A DNA stretch of 64,000 nt from assembly GCF_032854445.1 (NCBI RefSeq), contig NC_088300.1:6324001-6388000 (forward strand), read 5' to 3'. Source of the stretch: Liolophura sinensis (Eukaryota; Mollusca; Polyplacophora; Chitonida; Chitonidae). Shown one piece after another: positions 39,801 through 46,445 of this stretch. The translations under genes were made by a program, and so were the position numbers. The notes below the pieces were generated by a model. The model made no database searches and was not told the origin of the DNA. It worked only from the letters and a program-made list of their open reading frames with translations. Position 1 is the stretch's first letter, and every line of letters begins with the position of its first letter.

Positions 39801-40396
39801 CTTAAGATAGGTCGGTCAGTCTTGAATTGTATGGCCACTAGCCACGGGGACCAACTCCATACCACCAATTGCGTATATGTCAAGCTTTAGTATACGATGC
39901 ACAGCACATTCTAATGATAAAGCATCTGTGTTACAAGCATGATGTAGTGTGTACAAGTACTTCATGGTAATGCATCTAGTGTGGAGAAAAATTTCATAAA
40001 AACGTCGGTAATTATTTTCAGCCCAAAAGCCAAGAGCAGAGACTTTTGTCTGAGTCTTCCCATCACTGGAACTTCCCTCAGTGAGAGAGATTATGAACCG
40101 TAATTTTTCTTCCTCATGCAAATTATAGGTGTGAAGGAATATTATGGAGCTGAATATTATAATTATAGAAATATGTAAAGATGTGTTTGCTGGTTTGACT
40201 AGTGTCAAGACCAAAAGTACTCATGTGTTGGTTATACTAATGTTTGTTCTGCAGGCGAGGTAACCCTCTTAAGTTGTCCCCGGAGCGGTACAGGAAGCTA
40301 CACAAACTCTGGCTGTCCCACGGAATCCCTGAGGAGATAGGCCATCAGCTGGAATCCAACAATAGTCTCATGGGAATAGAGTGGCAGCATCTATGA
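3803..40396 (+). CDS. UBR2: E3 ubiquitin-protein ligase UBR2/UBR1-type N-recognin, complete
   Basis: This is an E3 ligase of the N-degron pathway. It binds destabilising N-termini (basic type 1, bulky hydrophobic type 2) and ubiquitinates the substrate with a RAD6/UBE2A-type E2, in cytosol and nucleus. Forty-seven coding exons with AG/GT borders join in phase to 5262 nt, or 1753 residues; human UBR1 and UBR2 are about 1750. Domain order: UBR box about 94-161, ClpS-like domain about 218-300, a long helical middle, RING with Cys1086/1089 to Cys1187/1190, and a C-terminal Cys/His-rich UAIN domain from about 1616 ending WQHL. The C-terminus ([27 protein letters not shown]) is closer to my memory of UBR2 than of UBR1; an invertebrate may have one gene ancestral to both. 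Exon 1 is 3803-3862. A pyrimidine-rich acceptor ending CAG at 3800, two bases before the ATG, implies a spliced 5' UTR. Exon coordinates are in the block entries. Confidence 0.95.
4963..6882 (+). CDS. UBR2: UBR2 exons 2-4: UBR box
   Basis: Exons are 4963-5225, 5643-5721 and 6772-6882. They encode residues 21-171. The UBR box, a zinc-binding fold that recognises type 1 N-degrons (Arg, Lys, His), runs from Cys94 in [12 protein letters not shown] through [11 protein letters not shown] to [11 protein letters not shown] and His161. All Cys and His positions expected from the family are present, so type 1 binding should be intact. The introns hold no recognisable gene. Confidence 0.95.
7191..8725 (+). 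CDS. UBR2: UBR2 exons 5-8: ClpS-like N-domain
   Basis: Exons are 7191-7385, 7747-7824, 8177-8239 and 8602-8725, residues 172-325. The ClpS-homologous domain, which binds bulky hydrophobic (type 2) N-termini in UBR1 and UBR2, starts near [15 protein letters not shown] (about 222-236), where the N-D-E signature common to ClpS and UBR1 is preserved. It continues through [14 protein letters not shown] and ends near [16 protein letters not shown]. Exons 5-7 are all phase 0. Confidence 0.92.
8815..8898 (+). mobile_element. SINE 3' fragment (family 1) in UBR2 intron 8
   Basis: It holds CTCCCACCATGATG followed by GAAATATTCTTGAGTACGAC and an (AAAT)-type tail, the 3' block of the family. It is diverged and 5'-truncated. 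Confidence 0.7.
9758..10495 (+). CDS. UBR2: UBR2 exons 9-11
   Basis: Exons are 9758-9865, 10039-10075 (a 37-nt micro-exon) and 10444-10495, residues 325-390. The translation includes [27 protein letters not shown] and [17 protein letters not shown]. This is the helical region after the ClpS-like domain. Exon 11 ends in phase 0, so either form of exon 12 can be joined without a frame change. Confidence 0.9.
11317..11565 (+). mobile_element. SINE, near full length (family 1) in UBR2 intron 11
   Basis: A diverged tRNA-like head lies near 11318-11350. A B-box-like TGTGAGTTCCAAATCC is at 11390-11405. The central block with CTGGCTTCCTCTCCAGACG follows, and the 3' block ends GAGTACTGCGTAAAACACC plus an AAAT-rich tail. 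It is a copy of the family best preserved at 18352-18627. Confidence 0.8.
12236..12334 (+). CDS. UBR2: UBR2 alternative exon 12a (33 codons)
   Basis: A 99-nt exon with acceptor TTCTTCAG and donor GTAGGT, phase 0 at both ends. It encodes [16 protein letters not shown], then a [16 protein letters not shown]-type segment. It is homologous to the exon 317 bases downstream (12651-12749), which has the same length, phase and conserved core DDH.....[12 protein letters not shown]. The two must be alternatives: including both would duplicate the segment, and the total length fits the family with only one. The region lies just after the ClpS-like domain, at residues 391-423. Confidence 0.85.
12651..12749 (+). 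CDS. UBR2: UBR2 alternative exon 12b (33 codons)
   Basis: A 99-nt exon with acceptor TGTTTTGTAG and donor GTAGGT, phase 0 at both ends. It encodes [16 protein letters not shown] followed by [17 protein letters not shown]. It pairs with 12236-12334 as a mutually exclusive alternative. The last third is nearly identical between the two in protein, while the first 11 residues differ strongly. Selection has therefore kept two versions of the N-terminal helix of this segment. Confidence 0.87.
14298..20049 (+). CDS. UBR2: UBR2 exons 13-20 (middle helical region)
   Basis: Exons are 14298-14376, 14621-14699, 17180-17285, 17658-17786, 18169-18262, 18919-19005, 19548-19612 and 19939-20049, residues 424-673. 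Recognisable family blocks are [77 protein letters not shown] and [14 protein letters not shown]. Phases are consistent throughout. Intron 14 carries the 44-bp minisatellite, introns 14, 17 and 19 carry SINEs, and intron 20 carries the LINE. Confidence 0.92.
14722..14988 (+). mobile_element. SINE, near full length (family 1) in UBR2 intron 14
   Basis: It carries a tRNA-like A-box region GTCAGTCGGTTAGCACGC, a B-box-like GTGAGTTCAAGTCCAG, the central block CTTCCTCTCCGGCCGTAAGT, and the tail GAGTACGGCGTAAAACACC plus (AAAT)n. It is highly similar to the copy at 18352-18627. It ends about 20 bases before the 44-bp minisatellite. Confidence 0.88.
15011..16807 (+). repeat. 44-bp minisatellite, about 40 copies, in UBR2 intron 14
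   Basis: The consensus contains GAATTGGCCTCAATCCTCTC, then ACCTGAGTAAGTCAGCCTTA, then GTTG. About 1.8 kb holds roughly 40 copies. Variants differ in blocks (CCCTCTG or ACCAGAG before GTAAGT; TTGCGTTAATC for GGCCTCAATC), with higher-order mixing. Most units contain GAGTAAGT, which includes the consensus 5' splice site GTAAGT in the sense orientation of the host gene. No unique spacers are present, so it is not a CRISPR array. Confidence 0.95.
18352..18627 (+). mobile_element. SINE, best-preserved copy (family 1) in UBR2 intron 17
   Basis: A 5' tRNA-like head GTGGCTCAGTCGGTTAGCGC (A box) is followed by GTGAGTTCAAGTCCAG (B box), as in an RNA polymerase III internal promoter. A conserved body follows with GGTTTCCCCCGGGCTGTGCC and ACCATAATGCTGGCCGCCGT, then GAGTACGGCGTAAAACACC and an (AAATA)n tail. 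It is about 275 bp long. The head is a SINE promoter and does not fold as a complete tRNA gene. It is probably mobilised in trans by a LINE. Confidence 0.92.
19668..19808 (+). mobile_element. SINE fragment (family 1) in UBR2 intron 19
   Basis: It matches the body and 3' block (GGGAAGGTCTTCCAGCAA, CCACCATAATGCTGGCTGCT, ATATTCTTGAGTACAGCATA) but lacks the tRNA head and tail. It is an old, diverged copy. Confidence 0.75.
20073..23940 (-). mobile_element. Non-LTR retrotransposon (LINE, Jockey/CR1-like), antisense in UBR2 intron 20
   Basis: A single insertion, antisense to UBR2, carries an endonuclease plus reverse transcriptase reading frame (pseudogene entry 20782-23930), a 3' UTR of about 0.7 kb (20098-20781) and a 3' terminus made of a 5-bp tandem repeat (GATTT on the plus strand, 20079-20097). 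A short tandem-repeat 3' end instead of poly(A) is usual for CR1- and RTE-like LINEs. The 5' border is not clear; 23940 is the minimum. No clear target-site duplication was seen. Clade placement is a guess from the RT motifs. Confidence 0.85.
20782..23930 (-). pseudogene. LINE endonuclease/reverse transcriptase ORF, broken by two frameshifts
   Basis: The longest uninterrupted stretch is 23659 down to 21074, 861 codons without a stop. The APE-type endonuclease comes first, with [31 protein letters not shown] and the catalytic-type TDITDHFP. Reverse transcriptase follows with [33 protein letters not shown] and LFADDTS (catalytic Asp pair), then [12 protein letters not shown]. Upstream, ATG at 23928-23930 opens a 62-codon frame that ends at 23742 just as the main frame opens. 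Downstream, the frame stops near 21074, yet the next frame continues for about 95 codons to TGA at 20782-20784 with a family-typical C-terminus (RGP.EWN-like [15 protein letters not shown]). Each junction is explained by one indel. The element is recently inserted but probably inactive, unless these are assembly errors. Confidence 0.85.
24290..30928 (+). CDS. UBR2: UBR2 exons 21-31 (middle to lysine-rich helix)
   Basis: Exons are 24290-24355, 24925-25001, 25302-25393, 25910-26034, 26645-26697, 27625-27727, 28256-28304, 28725-28879, 29487-29580, 30334-30428 and 30684-30928, residues 674-1058. Family blocks include [66 protein letters not shown] and [13 protein letters not shown]. Exon 31 encodes a charged helix rich in Lys ([20 protein letters not shown]), then [12 protein letters not shown]. 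This is the linker before the RING that is present in UBR1 and UBR2. The 3' end of exon 31 is duplicated in the following intron. Confidence 0.92.
26949..27060 (+). repeat. 28-bp tandem repeat, 4 copies, in UBR2 intron 25
   Basis: Four near-identical units of GTCTGTTTGATTGTACCAGT plus ATACTTAG, differing by single bases. No other feature was found in this 0.9-kb intron. Confidence 0.85.
27862..28115 (-). mobile_element. SINE (family 1) with duplicated B-box segment, UBR2 intron 26
   Basis: A reverse-complement copy: 3' block near 27880-27960, body near 27960-28020, tRNA-like part 28020-28115. The segment TGTATGAGCTGGACTTGAAC, whose reverse complement covers the B box, occurs twice in direct tandem (about 28018-28060). 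The A-box end is degraded. Confidence 0.8.
28440..28588 (+). mobile_element. SINE fragment (family 1) with internal insertion, UBR2 intron 27
   Basis: It holds GGTTTCCTCCGGGCTCTGCT and CCACCATAATGCTGGCTGCT, then about 40 bases of duplicated or inserted sequence, then GTGAAATATTCTTGAGTACA and GTGTAAAACACCAATGAAAT. It is 5'-truncated. Confidence 0.75.
30899..31135 (+). repeat. About 101-bp tandem duplication spanning the exon 31/intron 31 junction
   Basis: About 2.3 units begin at CTCATGCTGG inside exon 31 (30901), cross the real donor at 30929, and run to AGGCAGTGCCAT. The second (31003) and third (31100) copies keep the exonic part but have TATCGG in place of TATCAGGT, so the donor dinucleotide context is lost in the copies. 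Confidence 0.85.
31487..32888 (+). CDS. UBR2: UBR2 exons 32-34: RING-type ubiquitin ligase domain
   Basis: Exons are 31487-31642, 32092-32229 and 32724-32888, residues 1058-1211. The RING, which recruits the ubiquitin-charged E2, starts with CILCQEEQE (Cys1086, Cys1089), continues with [14 protein letters not shown] (Cys1145, His1147, His1150, Cys1153) and ends with [11 protein letters not shown] (Cys1187, Cys1190). The insert between the first Cys pair and the CGH block is as long as in vertebrate UBR2. All zinc ligands are present, so catalytic competence is expected. Confidence 0.95.
33108..37890 (+). CDS. UBR2: UBR2 exons 35-43
   Basis: Exons are 33108-33208, 33557-33668, 34016-34076, 34433-34520, 34895-35047, 35357-35587, 36041-36122, 36573-36706 and 37776-37890, residues 1211-1570. 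Family-like blocks include [33 protein letters not shown] and [19 protein letters not shown]. Exon 35 uses the weak donor GAAG/GTTTGT; reading through it adds about 30 codons and then TGA. A second possible donor at 33296 would put exon 36 out of frame, so the weak site is the likely one. Exon 42 is the founder of the tandem array that follows it. Confidence 0.88.
36707..37520 (+). repeat. About 104-bp tandem array of exon 42 3' half plus splice donor, 8 intronic copies
   Basis: The unit runs from GTGAAGGAAGCTTGCTTGCC inside exon 42, through the coding part to GAGCTGATGG, over the donor GTAAGTGTGTCGCCAG, and then restarts. Authentic donor: 36707. Copies carry donors at about 36810, 36914, 37018, 37122, 37226, 37307, 37408 and 37499, most keeping GATGG/GTAAGT. 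Spacing is 103-104 bp for the first six and shorter for the degraded last three. Each copy also has GCCAG just before the exon-like part, a possible acceptor. Confidence 0.92.
37555..37772 (+). repeat. About 65-bp tandem repeat, 3-4 copies, in UBR2 intron 42
   Basis: Units contain CTCCACTGTCTACCTTTGAT, then GTGATGACAGTGTGACCTGT, then GTTATGATAA. The array abuts the acceptor of exon 43 (37776), so its last copy supplies part of that acceptor context (TGTGTATCTTCAG). Confidence 0.8.
38321..40396 (+). CDS. UBR2: UBR2 exons 44-47: C-terminal UAIN domain and stop
   Basis: Exons are 38321-38458, 38884-39054, 39256-39357 and 40255-40396, with TGA at 40394-40396. They encode residues 1570-1753. The Cys/His-rich C-terminal autoinhibitory (UAIN) region has [52 protein letters not shown], then [19 protein letters not shown], and ends GIEWQHL. 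This is the typical full-length end of UBR1 and UBR2. Confidence 0.95.
38690..38770 (+). repeat. About 22-bp tandem repeat, 4 copies, in UBR2 intron 44
   Basis: Four units of GTGTTAAACTGGTACATAGA with one or two base changes. Confidence 0.8.
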
Positions 40397-40429
40397 TGCT
40401 GGTGGCTGTTAGTGTCATGTACTGTACAT

Positions 40430-41665
40430 AACAGATCATCTAGTCTCAGGGCTGAAGCCTAGACCCATATACTGTAGAGTGACTATATCCTCACAGCATT
40501 ATCCTGTCCTTCGGGATTGAAGCCTAGACCTATATACTGTACAGTGACTATATCCTCACAACGCTATCTGGCCCTTCGGGATTGAAACCTGGACCCATGT
40601 CCTGTACAGTGACTATATCCACACCATGAAGTCTCTAATCCTTCAGGACTGAAGCCTAGACTCATGTACTGTACAGTGACTATATCCAGACAACGCTATC
40701 CAATCCTTCAGGACTGAAGCTTAGACCCATACACTGTACAGTGACCATATCCACACAGCAGAGTCTCTAATCCATAAAGGCTGAAGACCCAGAGACCCAT
40801 ATACTGTATAGTGACAATATCCTTCAGGGTTGAAGCCTTGGACTGTACAGTGACTATATCCACACAGCAGTCCCTGATCCTTCAGGGCATTAGCCTAGAC
40901 CCGTATACTGTACAATGACTATATCCACACAGCAGAGTCTCTGGCCCTTCAGGGCTGAAGCATAGATCCATATACTATACAGTGACTATATCCACACAGC
41001 ATAGTCTCTGATCCTTTAGGGCTGAAGTCTAAACCCATATACTGTACAGTGACAGTATCCATACAGCAGAGTCTCTGGCCCTTCAGGGCTGAAGCCTAGA
41101 CCCATATACTGTACAGTGACCATATCCACACAGCAGAGTCTCTGGCCCTTCAGGGCATTAACCTAGACCCGTGTACTGTACAATGACTGTATCCACACAG
41201 CAGAGTCTCTGGCCCTTCAGGGCTGAAGCCTAGACCCATATACTGTACAGTGACTATATCCACACAGCATAGTCTCTGATCCTTTAGGGCTGAAGTCTTA
41301 ACCCATATACTGTACAGTGACAGTATCCATACAGCAGAGTATCTGGCCCTTCAGGGCATTAACCTAGACCCGTGTACTGTACAATGACTGTATCCACACA
41401 GCAGAGTCTCTGGCCCTTCAAGGCTGAAGCCTAGATCCATATACTGTACAGTGACTATATCCACACAGCAGAGTCTCTGGCCCTTCAAGGCTGAAGCCTA
41501 GACCCCTGTACAGTGACTATATCCACACAGCATAGTCTCTGGCCCTTCAAGGCTGAAGCCTAGACCCATATACTGTACAGTGACTATATCCACACAGCAT
41601 AGTCTCTGATCCTTTAGGGCTGAAGTGTGAACCCATATGCTGTACGATGACAGTATCGACACAGC
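40430..41665 (+). repeat. 67-bp minisatellite, about 19 copies, in the UBR2 3' UTR
   Basis: The unit contains CAGAGTCTCTGGCC, CTTCAGGGCTGAAG, CCTAGACCCATAT, ACTGTACAGT and GACTATATCCACA. Each unit holds two self-complementary pieces: CTTCAG-GG-CTGAAG and the perfect palindrome ACTGTACAGT. The array begins about 35 bases after the UBR2 stop and lies before the first AATAAA, so it should be in the mature mRNA. Confidence 0.92.
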
Positions 41666-42084
41666 AGCCTGTGATCCTTCAGAACCACAGCAAAGACTGC
41701 TGCTGCCAAAACGCATAGTTGAATTATGATTGAGATTGAGATCTCCCATGGAGTGATGACAGGCACTCCTATCTGAGGCTGGCAAATGTCATTAACCAGT
41801 GTGGGTCTGTTCTCCATATGTGATTCCTTGTAAACACCCTTTTAATGAAACACTCCATTCTTTTCTTATTTCTTTCCTTTGTTTTATTATTATTATTTTT
41901 TTGTTGTTGTTTTTGGGCCGTGAAGAAAACGTGCCTGATTTGACAAGTGGATTATATTGTATGGGTATAACTATATTTGTGTACAGTATACAGTATGTAG
42001 TCATACATCTACTTGTACTTTATACATGTACTGAGTTACTGCTGTCCCAACCTTTAGACTTATTTCAGACCATTGGATATCTTG

Positions 42085-42090
42085 AATAAA
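42085..42090 (+). terminator. UBR2: UBR2 polyadenylation signal AATAAA
   Basis: CTTGAATAAAGAACAACG is the first canonical AATAAA after the stop codon on this strand. It predicts a 3' UTR of about 1.7 kb. Confidence 0.65.
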
Positions 42091-43158
42091 GAACAACGTA
42101 TTCATTTAAACAGTTCACAGCATTCTCATCTTCACTTACAGTTTTAACCATTAAGAATGAGTGTTTTTGCTTTGTCAAATGCCCTAAGCTTCCTTCTTAC
42201 CTTGACTAGTAAATAGTTTTTATAAGTTCCTGAAACCAAGCCATTGTGGCCTCCTGAACACATTATTATCATGCAGAAGTCTTAACTAAACTGTCATAAA
42301 TAGTAATGTAGACTTCCAATAAGCTTTGGGATCTGTAGGGAAAATCAAGGATTCAGAACAGTTCAGGTGGTGTTTATATTTAGCTTTAAAAGTATGGTGG
42401 TTTTACATTCTATTTTTAGCTTTGATATACTGAACTTGCAGGCTGAAGTACATGGCATAAATTTTGTCAAAAATACTGTATTTCACCTATAGTTTGGCCC
42501 ATAAATATGCACTTTCAGAAGTACATAAAGGCCGTAAAATGAAACTGTTGATGCCAACACTTCAGTTTTTCTGCTATCAAACTTCACAAAAAATCTCTTA
42601 TTTTGAGCACATCACTCAAAGGAATGCATTCACATGATGAACTCCCCAGTCCAGCTCTGCATTCACATAATGAGTTCGTCATGCGAGGGATGCATTCACC
42701 TAATGCCAAGTGTCAGCTACAGAGTTTTGGGCTTAGTAATATGGTTACAAAATTTTCATGTTCAAGGCCACATTTTATATTTCGCCACAGCTGTCTGATA
42801 TGAAGACAACTGAGTGTTTTACTGTATATTATGACTGTCCATCTGCATCTAATGTATGGCAGGATGGTTTTTTTTTGGGTTTTTTTTTATCAGTGTGTTT
42901 ACAATTTCTTTCTGTTGTCATTATACTTGGTAGATATATGGCACACTCAGGTTGAAAATAGTGGAAACTTTGCATGAATTTGTATTTTACATGTACAATA
43001 AAAACCATACATGTATTGGTTATATACATATATAAGTATATACATATAAAGTATTATAGTCTTGTTTATATAATTGGCATGAGCATTTTCAAAGTAGTTT
43101 TGTATAATCCTTATTATATTTGTGGACACTTGGTGTCCATGAAGACGTTTAGTACACC

Positions 43159-43166
<8 letters not shown>

Positions 43167-43222
<56 letters not shown>
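43167..43222. repeat. (TA)n microsatellite
   Basis: About 28 TA dinucleotides, flanked by (TG)4 on the left and ACACAC on the right. The YIYIYI open frames across it on both strands are artefacts. Confidence 0.97.
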
Positions 43223-43229
<7 letters not shown>

Positions 43230-43289
43230 TACTACATATCCTCTTATTGTAATTAAAAGTGTGAGAAATTGATTCTGATCTAGACAACT

Positions 43290-43530
43290 GTGACAGACAA
43301 GTTCAGGCAGATACAGGTGTAAATGATGCAGCTCCTTGTCATACAAAGCCAGTGAGTCACATATGTTCCAGTGGATACAGGTTTGAATGATGCTGATCCT
43401 TATCACACAGATCCAGTGAGTCACACATGATCAGGTGGATACAGGTTTAAATGATGATGCTCTTTGTTATACAGAGCCAGTGAGTCACACATGTTCAGGT
43501 GGATACAGGTGTAAGTGATGCTGCTTTTTG
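43290..43530 (+). repeat. About 65-bp tandem repeat, nearly 4 copies
   Basis: Units contain GTGGATACAGGTTTAAATGA, then CTCTTTGTTATACAGAGCCA, then GTGAGTCACACATGTTCAG. The copies differ at about one base in six. Confidence 0.85.
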
Positions 43531-46010
43531 TTCATATACAAGCAATAATCCAGTGCCATCAAAGTCAATCACAGAGACTGCTACATTTTTGCCTCAGCTG
43601 AAGTTTGTCCACAGAGAGGAAGTCTCCTTTTCTGCTTCAGCAGACGGTTTGGCCTATACCTGTACAGAGGCAGTGTTTTGTCAGACTTATGGACATGTCC
43701 TTTCAGCAGACTCCGCTGTTACATTATTACAGCAGCAATTCATATGAAGTGGGATGTTAATTAAATTAAATGTGTGGCACATGTGTTCGTGGTACTTCAG
43801 GATTGTTTCCTTGACGTGAACGTACATGTGTACTGTATATTGCATTTTGATCGAGATAAGACTGTTTGTAACATGCATGTGAAATATTGTGTAAAAATGT
43901 AATATAACACCTTACGTTCATGTATATATTCTGTTTTGACTTATATGCAGACATAAATAAGAAAAGTTGTTTAATTGTGTCTTTTGTATATTTCTTTAGC
44001 GTTATGATTTGTACTCACAAATTCTAGACTTTTGTTGTGCCATTGAGTTACATGTACGCTTTCAGGTCTCAGTAAACCTCAGGGTCAGAGGTAGCTCACT
44101 TTGATCAAAATGGTGGCATGATAATTGATGACAGTGAATGGTGAGCTGTATATGCATGAAGCAGATGTGTAGGATTGTACAGATCAACGTGGGCTGTCAT
44201 CTATGAAGACTTCTTTTAAATATTACATGTTCACGCTCTTTACACCCGACTCCAGCTCCCAAACACTGTTTGCAAACGTACACTGCACAGCTTAATTTTA
44301 TCCATTTGTCTTCACATCTGATATTAATACATGCTTAAAATGTGAAGACATATGGTATGGGTATGTGCAGGTTAATGTGTTAACGGTTCAGTTTATATAC
44401 GTAATGCTACTGCGGAAATGAGGATGAAGATAGACTGAAAGGTGGGTTATGTGCAATGGACCTATGTTACATGCAGAGATTTGGTGCCCATTACAGAAGC
44501 AAGAATTTTATGTATTGATTAAAAAACAAGCTTAAACAGGATGGAAAATAGCATGAATTGCGCAAAAGGAACTTGTTTAGCCCCCTTTAAAAAAAGAAAA
44601 TAATGTTTTAAAAAGAATGTCTTTCAGAAAGTGATTTTCACATTTCCAAATAGTTATAGATTGTCTTCCTTTTACACTTATTAGTTTATAACTTAAACTA
44701 ACAGAATCCAAGAACAAGCATTTTAATCCGTTCTTGACCCCTGTTTTGTATATAACAATAAGTCTAAAATGTATAGTTGTTCTTGATTTCATAAATTGTT
44801 TTTGAGACGGAGGCATTCAAGCAACAAAAGAGATCTACAATTGGGCCACTCATTTTCTGACTGTTGTGCAAGCATGCAGTTGTTTTGGTTCTTCAGGTTA
44901 TAAGCATAATGCTGAGTTGCTCTACATGTGGCACAGACACTCGTTTAACCTGGAGAAAGAGTCACCACACCAATTGTTCTAGTGATGCGTGCCCCACTTG
45001 AATGTCAGACAAATTCTGTCTCTTTGTATCTAAAATGCATGAATAGGTTCAACTCAAGTTTTCACGTGTACATATTTAGTGTATAGAGGCGTTGTTATGG
45101 AGGGTAAGGATGGGGTACATGCAGCTAGTTGCTGGATTTACCAGCGATGTAAAAGCTTGCTTTCAGTATCTGTTTAATACTATTTGTGTGCTTGGTTTTC
45201 TGTAGTGCTGTAAGTGATAATAAAATAATTTGATGAGGATTAATATGCTTTGTAAGATTTATTTATTTTGATTCTGTTGCGTTTGCATACTATATTAATT
45301 TGTCCAATGTATGCTTGTTTGTGCATGATTGTCGTGTCGCTTTGTGACTCAACGTAACTGTAAACTGGAGTAAATGTACACTCGTGTACAAACACAGGCA
45401 CATAGTCGTTGAAAAAAAACATGTCTTACGTCATAAGACAAATTAGTTACAGTTTCTCTCCACTCTCTTTGAAGTTATAGGCTACTGTTACACAGTAAAC
45501 ACAGGTCCACATTTGCTTGAACTTCATCCAGGAATATAGGGACTTCTACTGGGACTTCAAAGTCCTACTGTGTGACCACGATAAGTTTTAACGCTTTCCA
45601 CAGTTGAACTGTCCTTTCTGTGAGCCGGATAACGCCCACAGAGTTAGGAACAAAGACGATCTGATGACTTGTTCCACGACTGTGGCACTATGTACCGGTG
45701 TGTGGAGTTCAGAGGTTGGTACCAGCGAAGAGGCGGGTTATGATATATTGAGAGAGTATACTATTTTTACTTCACACGTAATATGATACAGAGGGATGGG
45801 AAAGAGCTAGGCGCAATGCAATGGTGTAAACAACCATATGGGAAGATCAACACGTGTATAACACAGCAAAGTCGAGTAATTTTCTTGTCAAGTTTGAGGA
45901 TCTTACAAAATGATGGCGTAAACACAATTATCTAAAATCTGGTGTCAAGTAACAAGTAGCATGTCTATTTCTTTGCCGTTTTGTGATGTTATTTAATGTT
46001 GGTTGCCACC

Positions 46011-46384
46011 ATGATTGTGCGACGATGTTGTGTTAGAGGCCTGCTCCTGTCAGTGGTGTGTGGCCTGATTGTACTACTACAGACCGGTGAGTTTTACAGC
46101 AACTTACCTTAGTTTCGAAGTTAACAGAGTACCGTTATATAATTACCGTGCCGCTAACTGTTTACGGCAATCTGTAACCAGGTGATCCTAACTGGCACAG
46201 TATATGTACGAAAAACCCATGTTTGACCTCTTCGGTGACCTGATAGCTAGAGTGGCCGCCACGAAGAGGGGAGATCAAACCCTGGTCGGGTCATACGAAA
46301 GACTTTAAAAATGGCAGTGGTCGGCATGATATTTCAATGGTGGCAGTACTTAACAGAAAAAAGTACAACGTATAAGTCTAAGCA

Positions 46385-46445
<61 letters not shown>

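Larger units (their letters stand above)
42110..46010. other. Intergenic region, UBR2 to secreted repeat protein
   Basis: No conserved coding exon was recognised on either strand. It contains a (TA)n tract, a 65-bp tandem repeat (both listed) and otherwise unique AT-rich DNA. A second AATAAA lies near 45216 and could serve a longer UBR2 transcript. The promoter of the downstream gene should be near its right end; no TATA box was assigned. Confidence 0.6.

Noticed and set aside
42947-43424. YIYIYI-rich frames on both strands
   Set aside because: They are translations of the (TA)n tract at 43167-43222.
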